From Chelonoidis abingdonii (Eukaryota; Chordata; Testudines; Testudinidae): a DNA stretch of 64,000 bases. Of this stretch, positions 11,571 to 24,310 are shown one piece after another. Positions within the stretch are counted from its first letter, which is position 1. Each line of letters opens with the position of its first letter. The stretch covers positions 50,145,698 to 50,209,697 of the forward strand of contig NC_133771.1 in assembly GCF_003597395.2 (NCBI RefSeq), written 5' to 3'. The notes beneath the pieces were generated by a model that did no database searches, had not been told where the DNA came from, and saw only the letters and a program-made list of their open reading frames with translations. The position numbers were made by a program, and so were the translations under genes.

Positions 11571-12159
11571 CTCTCTTTCTGCTGTGAACAGGTCACCTCA
11601 TCTTATACTATCTTGGGGTCTATGGAAAATTCAACTGGATAGGCAAAAATCATCCTCCTTGCCTCCAGATAGCCTAGAGAATTCTGGTTTCCAAGCATCC
11701 TGGAAATATTATCCCATCCACCTACCAGCATTCAGATATTTCTGGATCTTTCCAGATCTCTTAACCCAGAAAAATGGCAGGGTCTGCATCCCAACCCTGA
11801 TGCTCTTCATCTCATGCATTGGTATTTGGATGGGCATAGAACATTCCTGCTTTGAAGCTGTGCAAGGCATTCTTAGTATTAGCAAAGAGATGATTCCACC
11901 AGAAAATGTTACTGAGACAAGTGAAAACATTGCTGTGTTTGGGCCGGCAATTTCATATATCTCCAGAGACATTAGATAGTCTAAAATACCAAGAACATCT
12001 TCTTACCCTCAAAACTATGGGCCTTTCCCTTAATTGACTATGAGGTCACCTGGCAGCAATTAGCACATCTCCCACCAATGGACAGTTACTTGATTTTTAC
12101 CCATCTACTAATATCCAGATTCTTGAAGGGCCTGATCAGAGCCAACCCCTCAACAGTAT

Positions 12160-12420
12160 CTTAATTTAGTGCTTTCGGCACTCACAGAGCCGCACCTTGA
12201 ATCACTATCTACGTGTTTCATGTGTCACTTATCATTGAAGGTCATCTCCTTCCTTATTGCCATCACCTCAGCCAGAAGGGTAGGTGAATTTGGGGTCTTA
12301 ATGGCCAATCCACCATACACAATATTCCATATGGATAAGGTCTTGCTACGATTACACTCACAATTCATTCCTAAGATAGTTTTGGAATTTCACATACAGG
12401 AAGTGAATTGACTAGTTGGT
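12160..12420 (+). pseudogene. DIRS tyrosine recombinase relic (copy 2)
   Basis: The frame from 12,169 has 'VISFLIAITSARRVGEFGVL' at about 12,240-12,300 and then 'NPPYTIFHMDKVLLRLHSQF'. This is the clearest recombinase box in the window, with the Ser-Ala-Arg-Arg core containing the first catalytic Arg. The frame stops at 12,411, before the His-x-x-Arg and Tyr of the active site, and the element then ends. Confidence 0.75.
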
Positions 12421-12560
12421 TTTTCCCAAAGCCCCATATCTCTAATGAGGAGGGAAGACTCCATTTCCTCAATGTTCAACAAGCATGGGCTATATGCCTG
12501 CAGAGGACAAACCCAAACTCAAATGTATGTCAAGGTGTTTTTAGGAGTTTCTATTAGTCA

Positions 12561-13224
12561 TGGTAATTATTAATAGATGTGCAGTTGTATGCAAAGTCAA
12601 ATTGTAAGCCTATGTATTGTTTATATATCTTTTTGTGCTGCATTTTCCCCCTCCACCTGTCATATTCCCTGTGCTTAAGAGTAAAATATATTTCTATTAA
12701 GTACATGTTATGCTAAAATGTGCGATAGACTAACTGGAGCAATTGCTTAACTTTTTACCTTTCTTGAGCTTGATGTTATACGAACCACTGTTTCAACCTT
12801 ATATTGTTGATAGGTGTATTGAGTGCTATATAGCATATTTAATGCAGAATGTTATTCTCAAATAAGCATGTGATGGTTCATTCTATTTCTTATTTTTCTT
12901 ATGGTTTTCTATAGTGCCCTTCGCTCTAGTATATCAACATTTTCCAAGTAGACTAAATCTGCACGGTGAAGTCTTAACTAGACTTAATTGAGTGTTCTGC
13001 TCTTCTCCTCTCCTTGGTTAAAGGAGGCTTTGCAAGAAGAATATTTTCTTTAAATCATTTTCAGGCTGGTTATGGGGGAATTGCTTTGCCAAAGGAGCAT
13101 CTGGCAGTATGCTCTGAAAGTGGTCAGATTTTGAATTAGCCTCATCTCACTGAAAAGCTTGTGCCACTACGAAAACTTTTGCACAGCAAATACTTTATTT
13201 CCAGCTTTCTCATGCTTCCTCCTG
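12561..13224. other. AT-rich sequence, nothing recognised
   Basis: No gene or named repeat. It is part of arm A; the stretch from 12,713 onward has a close reverse-complement match beginning near 19,570 and running back towards 18,159. Confidence 0.55.
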
Positions 13225-13590
13225 GACTTTCATCGATTCCTAGATTCCAAGTGCAGAATGGACAATTGTGACCATCTACTCTGACCTCTTGTATAATACA
13301 GGCCACAGAACTTCCTAAAATTATTCCTAGAGCATAGCTTTTAGAAAAAAATCCAATCTTGATTTAAAAATTGCTTGAGATGGACAATCCACAATGACCC
13401 TGGCTAAATTGTTCCAGTGGCTAATTACCCTTTCCAGTCTGAATTTGTCTAGCTTTAACTTCCAGCTTGTGTTATACTTTTTCAGCTAGATTGAAGTGCC
13501 CATTATCAAATATTTGTTCCCCATGTAGCTATTTAAACTGTAAGTAAGTCACCTTGTGTTCATACCTTTTGTAAGCTGCATGATCTCACA
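13225..13590 (-). mobile_element. CR1 LINE fragment (reverse)
   Basis: Read on the plus strand it shows the reverse-orientation CR1 text: 'cctcttgtataatacaggcc', 'ttgatttaaaaattgcttg', 'tctgaatttgtctagcttt' and 'aaatatttgttccccatgta'. The element therefore points leftwards. The octamer end is at the left edge and the fragment is truncated at the right. Its mirrored copy lies at about 18,700-19,060. Confidence 0.8.
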
Positions 13591-13984
13591 GACTTTGAAA
13601 TGACAACAGAAGCTTATGAGAGCCAGTGGAGGGGATTGCAGCACAGAACTGATGTTCTCAGTGTCTCATTTCTTTTAATTTGTTTGAGCACCTTGTAATT
13701 TTTGTTTTTCTTCTTGTGAAGCATATTGCAATGACACATTTCTTTACTGCTGTTAGTATTCTGAATGGATATATTTTAGTTCTTTTTGTATTTTTTTTGA
13801 AAGGAGGAGGAGAATATGTCTCCTAGAACATAGTAGGCTGGTGTAGAGTGGTGGCAGTTATTCCTCCTTCTCTGGGTCAGAGGGAGGCCACACCGCCTTA
13901 TTACATCACCAGGATCACTGTCAAGTATCAGGGGGAATTAGAAAGACAGTTGTTAGCATTTGATCCTTTTGTTGGGCAGGGCAC

Positions 13985-14365
13985 CAAACAGTCTGTGGGC
14001 TCTGGCCCTAGGGCAGGACAGAACTAACGAGCAATCTGCAACAAAGTTTATGCACTCAGGCCTGGAGGCAGGGCGGAGCTAACAAGTTGTCTATAGTCTC
14101 AGGCCCTCTGTCAGGGCAGAGTAATTAAGCTGACGAGGGGGGCCTCACCTTTAAGCAGGTCAGAACACAGCAGCAGTCTATGTGCCCTGGCACTCAGGCA
14201 GGGGCAGAGCAAATGAGCAAGCAGTTTATAGGCCCTGACCCTCAGGCGTGGCAAAGCAAACAGATATTCTATGGGTTCTGGCCCTCAGGCAGGGGTAGAG
14301 CAAACAAGCAAGCAGTTCATAGGCTCTGGCCCTCAGGCAGGGGCAGAACAAATAAGCAGTCTGTC
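13985..14365 (+). repeat. Minisatellite-like array, about 43-48 bp units
   Basis: Units built around 'ctcaggcaggg(g)cagag' recur at about 14,054, 14,097, 14,193, 14,241, 14,284 and 14,332, with 43-48 bp between the last ones. Units are imperfect. The reverse complement of the left part opens the sequence after the N gap (18,159-18,300). A related ~46-bp segment ('ggctcagagggaggccac') stands once before and once after the array, at 13,853-13,898 and 15,000-15,046. Confidence 0.7.
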
Positions 14366-15904
14366 ATCCTAGCATTGGCCAATGGAAGACAACGCTGGCC
14401 CTTTATCACTGGAGGGGTGAGATTGGCAGAAGTGGAGGTACGTGGCCCAGAGCCTACATGACTCTACCAGGTCCCAGCCCATGGCCCTAACAGTGGCAGA
14501 GTGTTCTGCCAAATCCAGCCTCAACACGCTGACCTGGGTACAGGCAGCAATGCAACTGGGCTATAGTTGTCTGTCCCTGGACTTTCTACCCTCCCCTCAA
14601 GGTGTACCTGAATACCAGAGTTGTCCTTTGTCTCGCTGGGATATACAGCCAGTGGTAATTCCAGCAGCTCCTCTCTATCTGGGTTGGCTGGTGACTCTGG
14701 AAGCTTGGGTGAGTCATCAGGGACTCAGGGCAGCAGAGGTCCTTCTTGGTGTCCCTCTCCAACAGCGAGGGAGAAGTCTGTTTCCCTTGGCATCTCACCT
14801 GCAGACCCCGTCTCCTTTTGTGTCAGGGTACTGCCTGGCTGGGCAGCAGTGACAGAGGCCTGCAGTGAGCCAGGCAGGTCTGTCTCTTGCCTTGGCTGGG
14901 TTCTAACTGAGCTGGAGGCTCCGCCTTTTGTACTTCCTGCTTGTCTCTCAACTTTCGGTGGGAGGGGTTAGCCTGACTCCATCCACGCAGGCACAGATAG
15001 CAGTTCCGCCTCCTCCTCCTCTGGCTCAGAGGGAGGCCACACTGCCTCACTGAAGCTGGGTTTACACCAAGATTTTCTGTTAATTTTTATACCTGATACC
15101 AAAATGTTTGCATCTGTGGGAAGTCTTTTTTTTTGGTAAAGTAATCTTATCTGTGTTATGTCCATCAGAGTTTGAAACTAGTTGTGTACATTTGCTCCTT
15201 GTTAGTTTATTCAGAGCAACTGTGGATTGAGTGGTCATAGAGGATGAACTATCCCTGGATGTAATCTCTCCAAAATGAAATTTAAGCACACCGGTGATGT
15301 AGTTGTGGGGAAGCTTGCACTGGTGCTGGTGCCCATGATATACTTTTACTGCTCTTAAATATTTATGGCCGTCTGTGATGTTGTACCCCATAATGCTTTA
15401 TAAGAAATATGACAAAACTGGAATACGTTTTATGCTAGATATGCCATGTAACATATCTTTGCAAAGGTTATGATCTATTGAATATATTCATCCTATCTAT
15501 ATGCATGTATCATTTTTATATCTGAATTTATGAGTGTTGGCTCTGTGCGTTGGCTCTTTAAAGTGTTTGCTGTAGGAAACACGTAAGACAGAATTGATCA
15601 ACATAGTGTGAAGGGGTTATTCAAGTAATTGGGAGTGCTTAACTAACAGTGGGCTTTGGGAGATGCCAATCCACATCTCAGCTTTCCTGGGAACATTCAA
15701 ACTAACATGTAAATAATGGCGTTGACCTGCAAAAAGCTGAATCATTCATAGACATGTGACCTGCCCAGTTGATTGCAAAACTCCATCTGGTTGAGGGGAT
15801 TTTACACAGGAGAACAGAGAGGTTTCTATCCACTAGAGAGAGACTATATAAGCCACTGGACTTGGTGTCGCCTCCATTGACTCCTCCCCTCCTTCTGCAG
15901 GACT
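14366..15904. other. Unassigned sequence, GC-richer than surroundings at its left
   Basis: 14,366-15,060 is GC-richer and carries several accidental open frames in both strands without domain signals. It is bounded on the right by the repeat of the 'gagggaggccacac' segment, so it may belong to the same larger repeat as the minisatellite. 15,060-15,904 is ordinary AT-rich DNA. No gene is supported. Confidence 0.45.
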
Positions 15905-18133
15905 AGCAGTTGAAGTACCTACGAGAGGGGATGCCATTTTAGATTTGGTTTTGGTGAGCAGTGAGGACCTCGTAGAAGAAATGATGGTAGGGGACAACCT
16001 TGGTTCGAGTGATCATGAGCTGATTCAATTCAAATTAGATGGAGAAGGATAAACAACGTAGATCTGGGATTAGGTTTTCGACTCTCGAGGGCTAATTTTA
16101 AAGAGTTAAGGAAAATTAGTTAGGGAAGTGGATTGGACGGAGGAACTTGTGGATTTAAATGCGGAGAGGCCTGGAATTACTTTAAGTCGCAGCTGCGGAA
16201 ACTGTCGGAAGCCTGCATCCCAAGAAAGGGGAAAAAAACCATGGGCAGGAGTTGTAGGCCAAGCTGGACGAGCAAGCACTCAGAGAGGGGATTAGGAAAA
16301 AGCAGAAAGCTTACGGGGAGTGGAAGAAAGGCGGATTAGCAAGGGAGCTACCTTAGTGAGGTCAGAACATGTAGGGATAAAGTGAGGAAGGCTAAAAGTC
16401 GCGTAGAACTGACCTTGCAAAGGGAATCAAAACCAAATAGCAAAAGGTTCTACAGCCACATAAAAAGAAGAAAACAAAGAAAGAGAAGTGGGGCCGCTAT
16501 AACACTGAGATGGAACGGAGGTTAAGGATAACCTAGGCATGGCCAATATCTAAATAAGTATTTTGCTCGTTTAATAAGACTAGTGAGGAGTTAGGGATGA
16601 TGGAGGGATGATGATGGAGGATGAAAACGGGAATGTGGATATGGAGGTGGATATTAACGCATCTGAGGTAGAGGCCAAACTTGAACAGCTTAAGGGACAA
16701 AATCAGAAGGGCCGGAAATCTCCATCCGAGGAATTAAAGGAAACTGGCGGCGTGAAAATTGCGAGCACCGTTAAGCGAGAATTTTTAAAAGGCAATTGTA
16801 AACTCGGGGGATGTTACCGTACGACTGGAGAAGTAGTAGAGTTGCCATTTAAGAAAAGGATAAAAGGGATGCCGGGTAATAGAGGCTGTTAGCGTGACAT
16901 CTGTAGTGGTGTGAAGGCGGGAAAAATTAAAGGGAGAAGGTAGAAGGACCAGAGGTCAATGGGTAATGGGACAATGCACATAGCGATTCTGAAAGGAGAT
17001 CGTGCCAAACCAACCTGATCTCTTCTGAGAAGGTTGAGGATTACTTAGAAAAGAATGGCGGTAGATCAATTACCTCGATTTCAGTAGAGCGTTTGACAGC
17101 GGCATGGGGAACTGAGTATAATTGGAAAAGATGGGATGAATACTAAAGTTGTAAGGTGATAAGGAACTGGTTAGGGAGACTGGCAGCGGGTCGTACGAAG
17201 GGTGAATTGTCAGGGAAGCGAGGGCTGAGAAGAGTACTAGGGGAGTCCGCTCCAAGGATCGGTTTTGGACGATCTTATTACCTTTTGGTTACTGACCTTG
17301 GCACAAAGGCGGGAATGTGCCTAATAAAGTTTGCGGATGACCGAAGAGCTGGGGGTATTGCTAACACGGAGAAACCAGTGATACTATTCAGGAAGATCTT
17401 GGACCACCTTGTAACTGGAAGTATAGTAATAGGATGAAATATATATGAATGCAAGGGTCATGCACTTAAGATTAATATAAGAATTTAGAATATACGTTGG
17501 GGACCAATCAGTTGGAAAGCGACGGAGAGGAGAAGGACTTGGGAGTATTGGTTGATAGCGGGATGATATGAGCAGCCAATGTGATAATGGATTGTAAAAA
17601 GCAAATGCGGTTTTAGGATGCATCAGGCGAAGATATCTACACAGGAGCAAGAGAGGTGTTTAGTGCCGTTATATACGGCGCTGGTGAGAGCCCCTGGAAT
17701 ATTGTGGCAGTTCTGCGTGTCCATGTTGAAGAAGGATGAATTCAAACTGGAACAGTTCAGAGATGGCTACTAGGATGATCCGAGGAATGCAAAATCTGCT
17801 TATGAGACAGGAGACTCAAAGAGCTTGCTTGTTTAGGCGAAACCTGGCAAAAGGGAGGCTGCCGGGGGATATGCTTGCTCTATATAAATATATACAGGGG
17901 GATTAACGTTAGGAGGGAGAGGAATTATTTAAGTTAAGTACTAAATGTAGGCACATGGACGAATGGGTAAACTGATATAGACGTTTAGAAGACTTGAAAT
18001 TAGACGAAGGTTCTAACATTAGGGGAGTGAAGTTAGACTGAGCACCTTCCGGACGGAAAGTAGTGGGGCAAAAGACTTATCAGTCTCAAAGCTTGCAATA
18101 AGTATAGGAGGGGAATGTTATGATGGGATGGTT
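15905..18133 (+). mobile_element. CR1 LINE with ORF2 remains, cut by assembly gap
   Basis: Near 15,928-16,044 one frame gives 'DAILDLVLVSSEDLVEE' and 'GSSDHELIQF', the end of the CR1 endonuclease with its Ser-Asp-His motif. Further on come RT-region texts ('acctcgatttcagtagagcg', 'gtttgcggatgaccg') and late ORF2 ('gaaggatgaattcaaactgg', 'ggatgatccgaggaatgc'). Single-base gains and losses break the frame every few dozen bases, an error pattern more like raw long reads than slow decay. The match stops at the N run at 18,134; the 3' end appears only in the second copy at 27,060-27,511. Confidence 0.85.
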
Positions 18134-18158
18134 NNNNNNNNNNNNNNNNNNNNNNNNN
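18134..18158. other. Assembly gap (25 N)
   Basis: Exactly 25 undetermined bases. The CR1 on the left and the inverted arm on the right both break off at this point. Confidence 1.
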
Positions 18159-18699
18159 TAATTACTCTGCCCTGACAGAGGGCCTGAGACTATAGACAAC
18201 TTGTTAGCTCGCCTGCTCAGGCCTGAGTGCATAAACTTTGTTGCAGATTGCTCGTTAGTTCTGTCCTGCCCTAGGGCCAAGAGCCCCAGACTGTTTGGTG
18301 CCCTGCCCAAAAAAAGGATCAAATGCTAACAACTGTCTTTCTAATTCCCCGATACTTGACAGTGATCCTGGTGATGTAATAAGCGGTGGTGGCCTCCCTC
18401 TGACCACGAGAGAAGGAGGAATAACTGCCACCACTCTACACCAGCGCTACTATTGTTCTAGGAGACATATTCTCCTCCCTTTCAAAAAAAATACAAAAGA
18501 AACTAAAATATATCCATTCAGAATACTAACAGCAGTAAAGAAATGTGTCATTGCAATATGCTTCACAAGAAGAAAAACAAAAATTACAAGGTCGTCAAAC
18601 AAATTAAAAGAAATGAGACACTGAGAAATACAGTTCTGTGCTGCAATCCCCTCCCACTGCTTCTCATAGCTTCTGTTGTCATTTCAAAGTCTGTGAGAT

Positions 18700-19060
18700 C
18701 ATGCAGCTTACAAAAGGTTGAACACAAGGTGACTACTTACAGTTTAAATAGCTACATGGGGAACAAATATTTGATATATGGCACTTCAATCTAGCTGAAA
18801 AAGTATAACACAAGCTGGAAGTTAAAGCTAGACAATTCAGACTGGAAAGGGTTATGCCACTGGAACAATTTAGCCAAGGGTCATTGTGGATTGTCCACTC
18901 TCAAGCAATTTTTAAATCAGATTGGATTTTCTAAAAGCTAATGCTCTAGGAATAATTTTAGGAAGTTCTGTGGCCTGTATTATACAAGAGTCAGAGTAGA
19001 TGGTCACAATGTCCATTCTGCACTTGGAATCTGAGGAATCGAGATGAAAGTCCAGGAGGA
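18700..19060 (+). mobile_element. CR1 fragment, mirror of 13,225-13,590
   Basis: Same CR1 fragment in the opposite orientation, part of arm A'. 'tgtattatacaagagtcag' and 'cattctgcacttggaatct' pair with the complements of segments near 13,250-13,300. It gives no independent evidence for a second insertion. Confidence 0.75.
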
Positions 19061-21099
19061 AGCATGAAGAAAGCTGGAAATAAAGTATTTGTGTGCAAAA
19101 GTTTCGTAGTGGCACAAGCTTTTCAGTGAGATGAGGCTAATTCAAAAATCTGACCACTTTCAGAGCATACTGCCAGATGCTCCTTTGGCAAAGCAATTCC
19201 CATAACAGCCTGAAAATGATTTAAAAAGAAATATTCTTCTTGCAAAGACCTCCTTTAACCAAGGAGAGGAGAAGAGCAGAACAACTCAATTAAGTCTAGT
19301 TAAGACTTCCACCTGCAGATTTAGTCTACTCTGGAAAATGTTTGATATACTGAGAGGAACCAGGGCACTATAGAAAACCATAAGAAGAATAAGAAATAGA
19401 ATGAACCATCACATGCTTATTTGAGAATAACAATTCTGCATTAAATATGCTATATAGCACTCAATACACTATCAACAATATAAGGTTGAACAGTGGTTCG
19501 TATAACACTCAGCTCAAAAGGTAAAAAGTTTAAGCAATTGCTCCAGTTAGTCTATCGCACAATTTTAGTAATAGATTAATAAAACACTGTGCTTTATATT
19601 AGAGCACATTAAATTGGGTTTAACCTACTGATTAATCATGCAGCGGGTGTAATATAAGCAACAGCGTGTATGAGGGGAAAGGCTGATAACGTCGACGTTT
19701 ATAAGATATCAAAAAGATATATATAATCAATACATACGGGTTTTGCTTACATGCTATTTGATCCTTTGAGCAGATCAGCCTGCAAATCATTATTAATATA
19801 TTCGTAGATCGAGTAATTAGAGAAAGACTGCCTATAAGAACAATTGATCATTTACATTTTGAGTTCTGGTCTGTTATGATAACATCGGCTGGCCCAGCAA
19901 CCATAGCACATTTGCTTTGTATGAAATCCTTGAGGAAAATGAGAAGCTGGTCGTCAACCAGATCTTCGGCTCTACATCATTAGAGATATGGGCACTTGGG
20001 ACAAAGGAACAAGCAGATGACTAGGTCTCTATGCCTGCTGTGAAATTCCAACACATATATTCTGTTGTCAGAGTATCGAATTGTGAGTGTATCATTTTGA
20101 GCTTGGAGTTGTAAGAGGAACCGTGTATCCATATAACCGATAAGGTAGAGTTACGTATATGAGGGATTGAGGTCCCAACAGTGCTTGAAATATTGACCAG
20201 TCAAACTTAGGTTAAACCGTACACATAAGTGTCACCATATTCATCCGTACAGCGGCTTAATCATGGCTGAGAGTGATGGCAAGAAGGAAGGATATAGACT
20301 CATCAGATAAGTGACACTGAACCGTAGATCAGCTGCTTATCAGGTGCGGTCTGTGCAGTGCAGAGAACCATAATTATGCGCATGTATTCTCAATAAGCAT
20401 GCTGATGGTTTTCATTCATTTCTTATTTAAGCCTATATTATAGTATATATGGTTGAGGGGTTTGGTTCTCTGAGTTCAGGCCTTCAAGAATTCATGGGAG
20501 GGTCATTGTACGTACTGTGTGTACAAGGATACTTAAGGTATTACATTGTCCCAAATTGCGTTTTGGTTCGAGATGTGTATTACGGCTGGAGCTAGAGGAC
20601 TTTGAAACCATCATAGTCCCACATGGTAAGGGAAAGGCCCATATGGTATGATGAGGGTAAGGAATTGTTACTTGGTAGATATCTTATTTATGGTTAGTGA
20701 TTCTCGCATCCCTCTAATGTCTCTCCTGAGCATTATATGAAGATCTGCCGGCGCAAGAATAACCAGGAGCAAGTGTTTCTCATGTCAAGATGAAACATGA
20801 TTATTCTTTGCGTGTAAAACATTACTCTTGCCTACATTTTAAAGAATGCTCTTCAACAGCTTGCAAACGCAGGAATTGTGTCTAGTGCCCATTTTTTAGG
20901 GGAATTGCTTTGCAAGGAGCATCCCTGGAAAGTACCAAGTGCATGCGAGATGAGAGCATCAGGGTTGGGATGCAAATGGCTCCATAGCCATAAAGGTGGT
21001 CAGGAGTGCTCGGTTAAATTATTTCAGGGGGTTCACTCAGAGACTCTGGAGATCACGTGGTCCAGAAAATCAACTGAAGGCTGGTAAGGATTGTGGAGC

Positions 21100-24000
21100 T
21101 ATATATTTCAGGATGCCTTGAAACAGAATTCTCTAAGGCTATCTGGAGGCAAGGAGGATGATTTTTGCCTATCCAGTTGATTTTCCATAGACCCAAGATA
21201 GTATCCAGATGAGGTGACCTGATTCACCGCAGAAAGAGCATCATTCTGGAGTGTGACTTGAGCTCCCTGGCGCACGTATATGTTGCATGGCTGTTCCCAT
21301 CTATGCCTGTAGGGGCAACAGGGGTCCAAGTGGGAAAAATGCGTTCACTATTGGAATTGTGTAACCCACTCATGATCGGTGGTGAAATGCCTGCTGAGGA
21401 AGTCCACACTGAATTCTGGGTGTCCAAGGGTTCACTGCCAATAGGGTGACTGTGGTTCTGTAGTATACCAGTCTCATAATTGACGCTTATACAGGTGACA
21501 GAGCTGGCCCCCTCTGCTTATTTAAAAGCCATAGACTCATTGTCCAATATTATCAGGATATTTGGGGACTGTATGACCATGATGAGGAGTTTGCAAAGTT
21601 CTCATACTGCTCTCAGTACAGAAATGGATGTGGCATTCTGGTTTTCCCAGGTATCCAAATGTGTCTTGTCCAATTGGCGCGATCATATGGGCCCTCTTAG
21701 TAACTCATGAGGGAGGCATTGTAAAGTATATGTTTGTCACGATGAGGGGCACGGAATAAGAGGAATCCCATAATTCACAATCGTTCAGGGGCCTCACTAC
21801 AACGAGAGGCAAGTCTACGTTAGAAAGTAATTTTGTTACACTCATTTATGGATAGTATTTCATTACCATCTTGTTTAGCTAGCTGCTTGCGATTCTGGTG
21901 TATAAATCTACAAAGCACGTTCGGAAATAGGCAGCATAAGACAGAGCACAGAGGAAGAGTCTGGTAAATTGGACTCAATAACTACGAGAAACAATATGGC
22001 GCAGGCAGGACGACTACAACGGGACGTATGGCATGACCTAGCTCCAGGGTTTGCGACACTATGCTGGCGGATTGTCGAACGAAAGATCCACTGAGCAGTC
22101 TATAGTGGGTTGAAAATGCGTCTCATGTTGGGAGGTCAGTCTCAATCTGATTGACTCCAAGGTCAGTCCTATACATTTCACAGTCTGTGTCAGAGTCAAA
22201 GTAGACTGGTCCACAGCGTTTAGAAGATTCTAGGATACTACAAGGTGGACAAGCGAACGAGCGCGCGTGATGTGAAGACTTTCAGAGGCAGACTGACTGG
22301 CAAGTAGAAGCAGTGTCAACATAGACGGCACAGGTGGAGCTTGCCACTCACCCGGGCATGACTTATTCTAAGACTGAGTTAGGCTACAGCTCAAATGGGA
22401 GCACGCCTGTATGATCGCGGTGGGCCCAGCGACAACTGCAGGAATTGTCAGTGAAGGGGCTCTACATACTTGCCCCCAAACTGAACCTGTGTTTCTTTCA
22501 TCATCTAGACATGCCATCACCATCGCCTTTCGTCGCTCAGGGTGTGTCAGGACACATACGCGCTGTCTTGATCAAGCAGATAGCGCCAGGGCGAATTTCA
22601 CCTTGTGAGTAATAAACCTTTAAGCTGAGTTCCAAAGGTCAAGAAGGGGTCTCCAAAAGTATCAGTCTCCATGCTTGGGGATCTAGAATACATCGACACT
22701 CTAAAGTCTTCCCAGAACAGGGAGTATCTCTACCGTATTCGCTCTGAAGGAGGTGTGCCTGCTGAGACTGCTCACCGGAAAGAGAGGCAGAAGGTTGGTT
22801 GGGAGAGGCAGTAGAGAATCACTGGTGATGGCAGATGCGCCAGAATTATGATATCTGGTCTGCTTCGTCTTGCTTAACTCGGCCGACCTGCACAGACTGC
22901 TAAGAAGATTTTGCAATAGGCAAGTCACGACAAAGACACTCGCGTAGTACTTTGCGAACTCCCGAATGATGATGTCCGAAGGAGCTGCAAACTAAGGTCA
23001 ATACACATTAGCTACTCAGGCTGCACAAGTTGGATGGTTGGCGTAGCTGGAGCTCGAAAGAAGGCACGAATTCATAACCTCTACACTTTTCTGTATTTCG
23101 TGAGAAAGATAGAGCTGCAGATGTTGGATGCGACTTGGTTCATGGCGGTTATCGAGAGTATTTTCTACTTGCAGAGCGAGGCTGTAATTATATAAGCTCA
23201 GTGAGCTTGGGAACGGGCTATTCTTTGCACTGAGTTGAGACAAGAACTTGCGCATCTGACTCAGATTGGTCTGCTGATGAAAGGCACATAGTAAGAATTA
23301 CAACATGTATGAAGGGTATCTTGTAATGTCGCACTATTCGCTGGGAATACTACGCAGCTGATGAGAAATCACAATGCAGCTCGATATGCTAAGATGTTTG
23401 ACTGTGTTACAGCCTTGCACTCAATTGCCTGAGCGTTTGGCTGGTTAAAATATTCTGGAAGCTATATCTGCGAGTTAGGAGTTTCTGCTCTACGAGTGAT
23501 AATTACACGCGCGCAAAGCCGAGGCGGTCCGCTCTCAGTAGTGTCCTAACTTCTCGTGACTAAGAGTACAGGGGAAAGTTAAGATAAGTCTCGGAGAGAG
23601 TGTTTGTTGGCACGTTATGATTGGCCTACTACTAATTGAAGCTGCATATAAACTGCATGGGTAGATGAATTCGACAGTTTCTTTCCCATGGATCGCGTTT
23701 GGACTCGTCGTGTGGCCTCGGATGGTCATACTGGCAGAGGAATTGGACGCCTTTGACATGTTGGATTCTTAGGATCTTCTGTGTTGCTGTTTGCCTGGGA
23801 CTACTTAAGGAGTCTGAGCAGGTGTATAAAGTACAGAGGCATGAATTTCCCAGGCGCCTTAGTCTGCGGGACGAAAGTTATTCACTTCCGGCCCGTTTTC
23901 CTCATCCTCCTTCGGCTGGGCCGAGGGTTAGGGCCACAGATAGCTGGTCTGCATAAAGCCCTCTGGTTCTTGTACTGCAGGTGATATTCACTAATCTACG

Positions 24001-24310
24001 TCCAGGAAATGCATCTGACTGGAGCCCATAGGCTGCAGAACACCCGCCGGCAACTTCTACTGTCTGAGGTTCCTGGAACGCGCACCCACTAAGAGATCTC
24101 GGAGCTCCTTTCATCCACCTCTACTTCACTCTTAGAAACAGCCTATGTTGTCCGGGAAGACTGAGAGCCTGGAGCAACTGCTTCTACTGAGTGAAAGGAC
24201 AATTACCTCTGTTGGATCGACCGTCAGCTCATCTTCTTCTCTCCATGGCTCACTGTAAAATGGTGTGCAGGCAACACAGCAAGTAGATAACTTTCAGGTT
24301 TAGCTCTGAA
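21100..24310 (-). mobile_element. DIRS copy 2, mirrored and error-rich
   Basis: Read on the minus strand, it follows DIRS copy 2: the 11,520-11,710 region near 21,100-21,300, the RNase H start near 21,600-21,720, RT near 22,200-22,700 and the gag-like stretch near 24,000-24,300 ('gctcatcttcttctctccat' in plus orientation). Identity falls and rises with indel clusters. It should not be counted as another DIRS insertion until the assembly is checked. Confidence 0.7.

Larger units (their letters stand above)
8960..12560 (+). mobile_element. DIRS-type retrotransposon, degraded (copy 2)
   Basis: Gag-like, RT, RNase H and recombinase relics occur in order at about 8,970-9,170, 10,240-10,990, 11,080-11,570 and 12,160-12,420. 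Neither terminal inverted repeat is evident, so both ends appear truncated. The copy is separate from copy 1: shared motifs differ in wording and it keeps a better recombinase box. Its reverse complement reappears, noisily, at about 21,100-24,310. Confidence 0.8.
8203..14127 (+). repeat. Arm A of a large inverted duplication
   Basis: Segments along this whole stretch recur in reverse complement and reverse order between 18,159 and 25,119. The match starts at the N gap with 14,127 (GTAATTA) and runs back to about 8,203. Agreement is near identical over 12,713-14,127 and poor to moderate over the rest. This arm contains DIRS copy 2, a CR1 fragment and part of a minisatellite and looks like normal finished sequence. 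Confidence 0.85.

Noticed and set aside
13985..14365. CRISPR array
   Set aside because: Units are imperfect, adjacent and without unique spacers, and the organism is a vertebrate.
14180..14461. 93-codon frame with repeated AGAEQMSK-like units
   Set aside because: It is a translation of the minisatellite; the unit length is not a stable multiple of three.
21100..24310. A further independent DIRS insertion
   Set aside because: It is the mirror of copy 2 within the suspect inverted arm.
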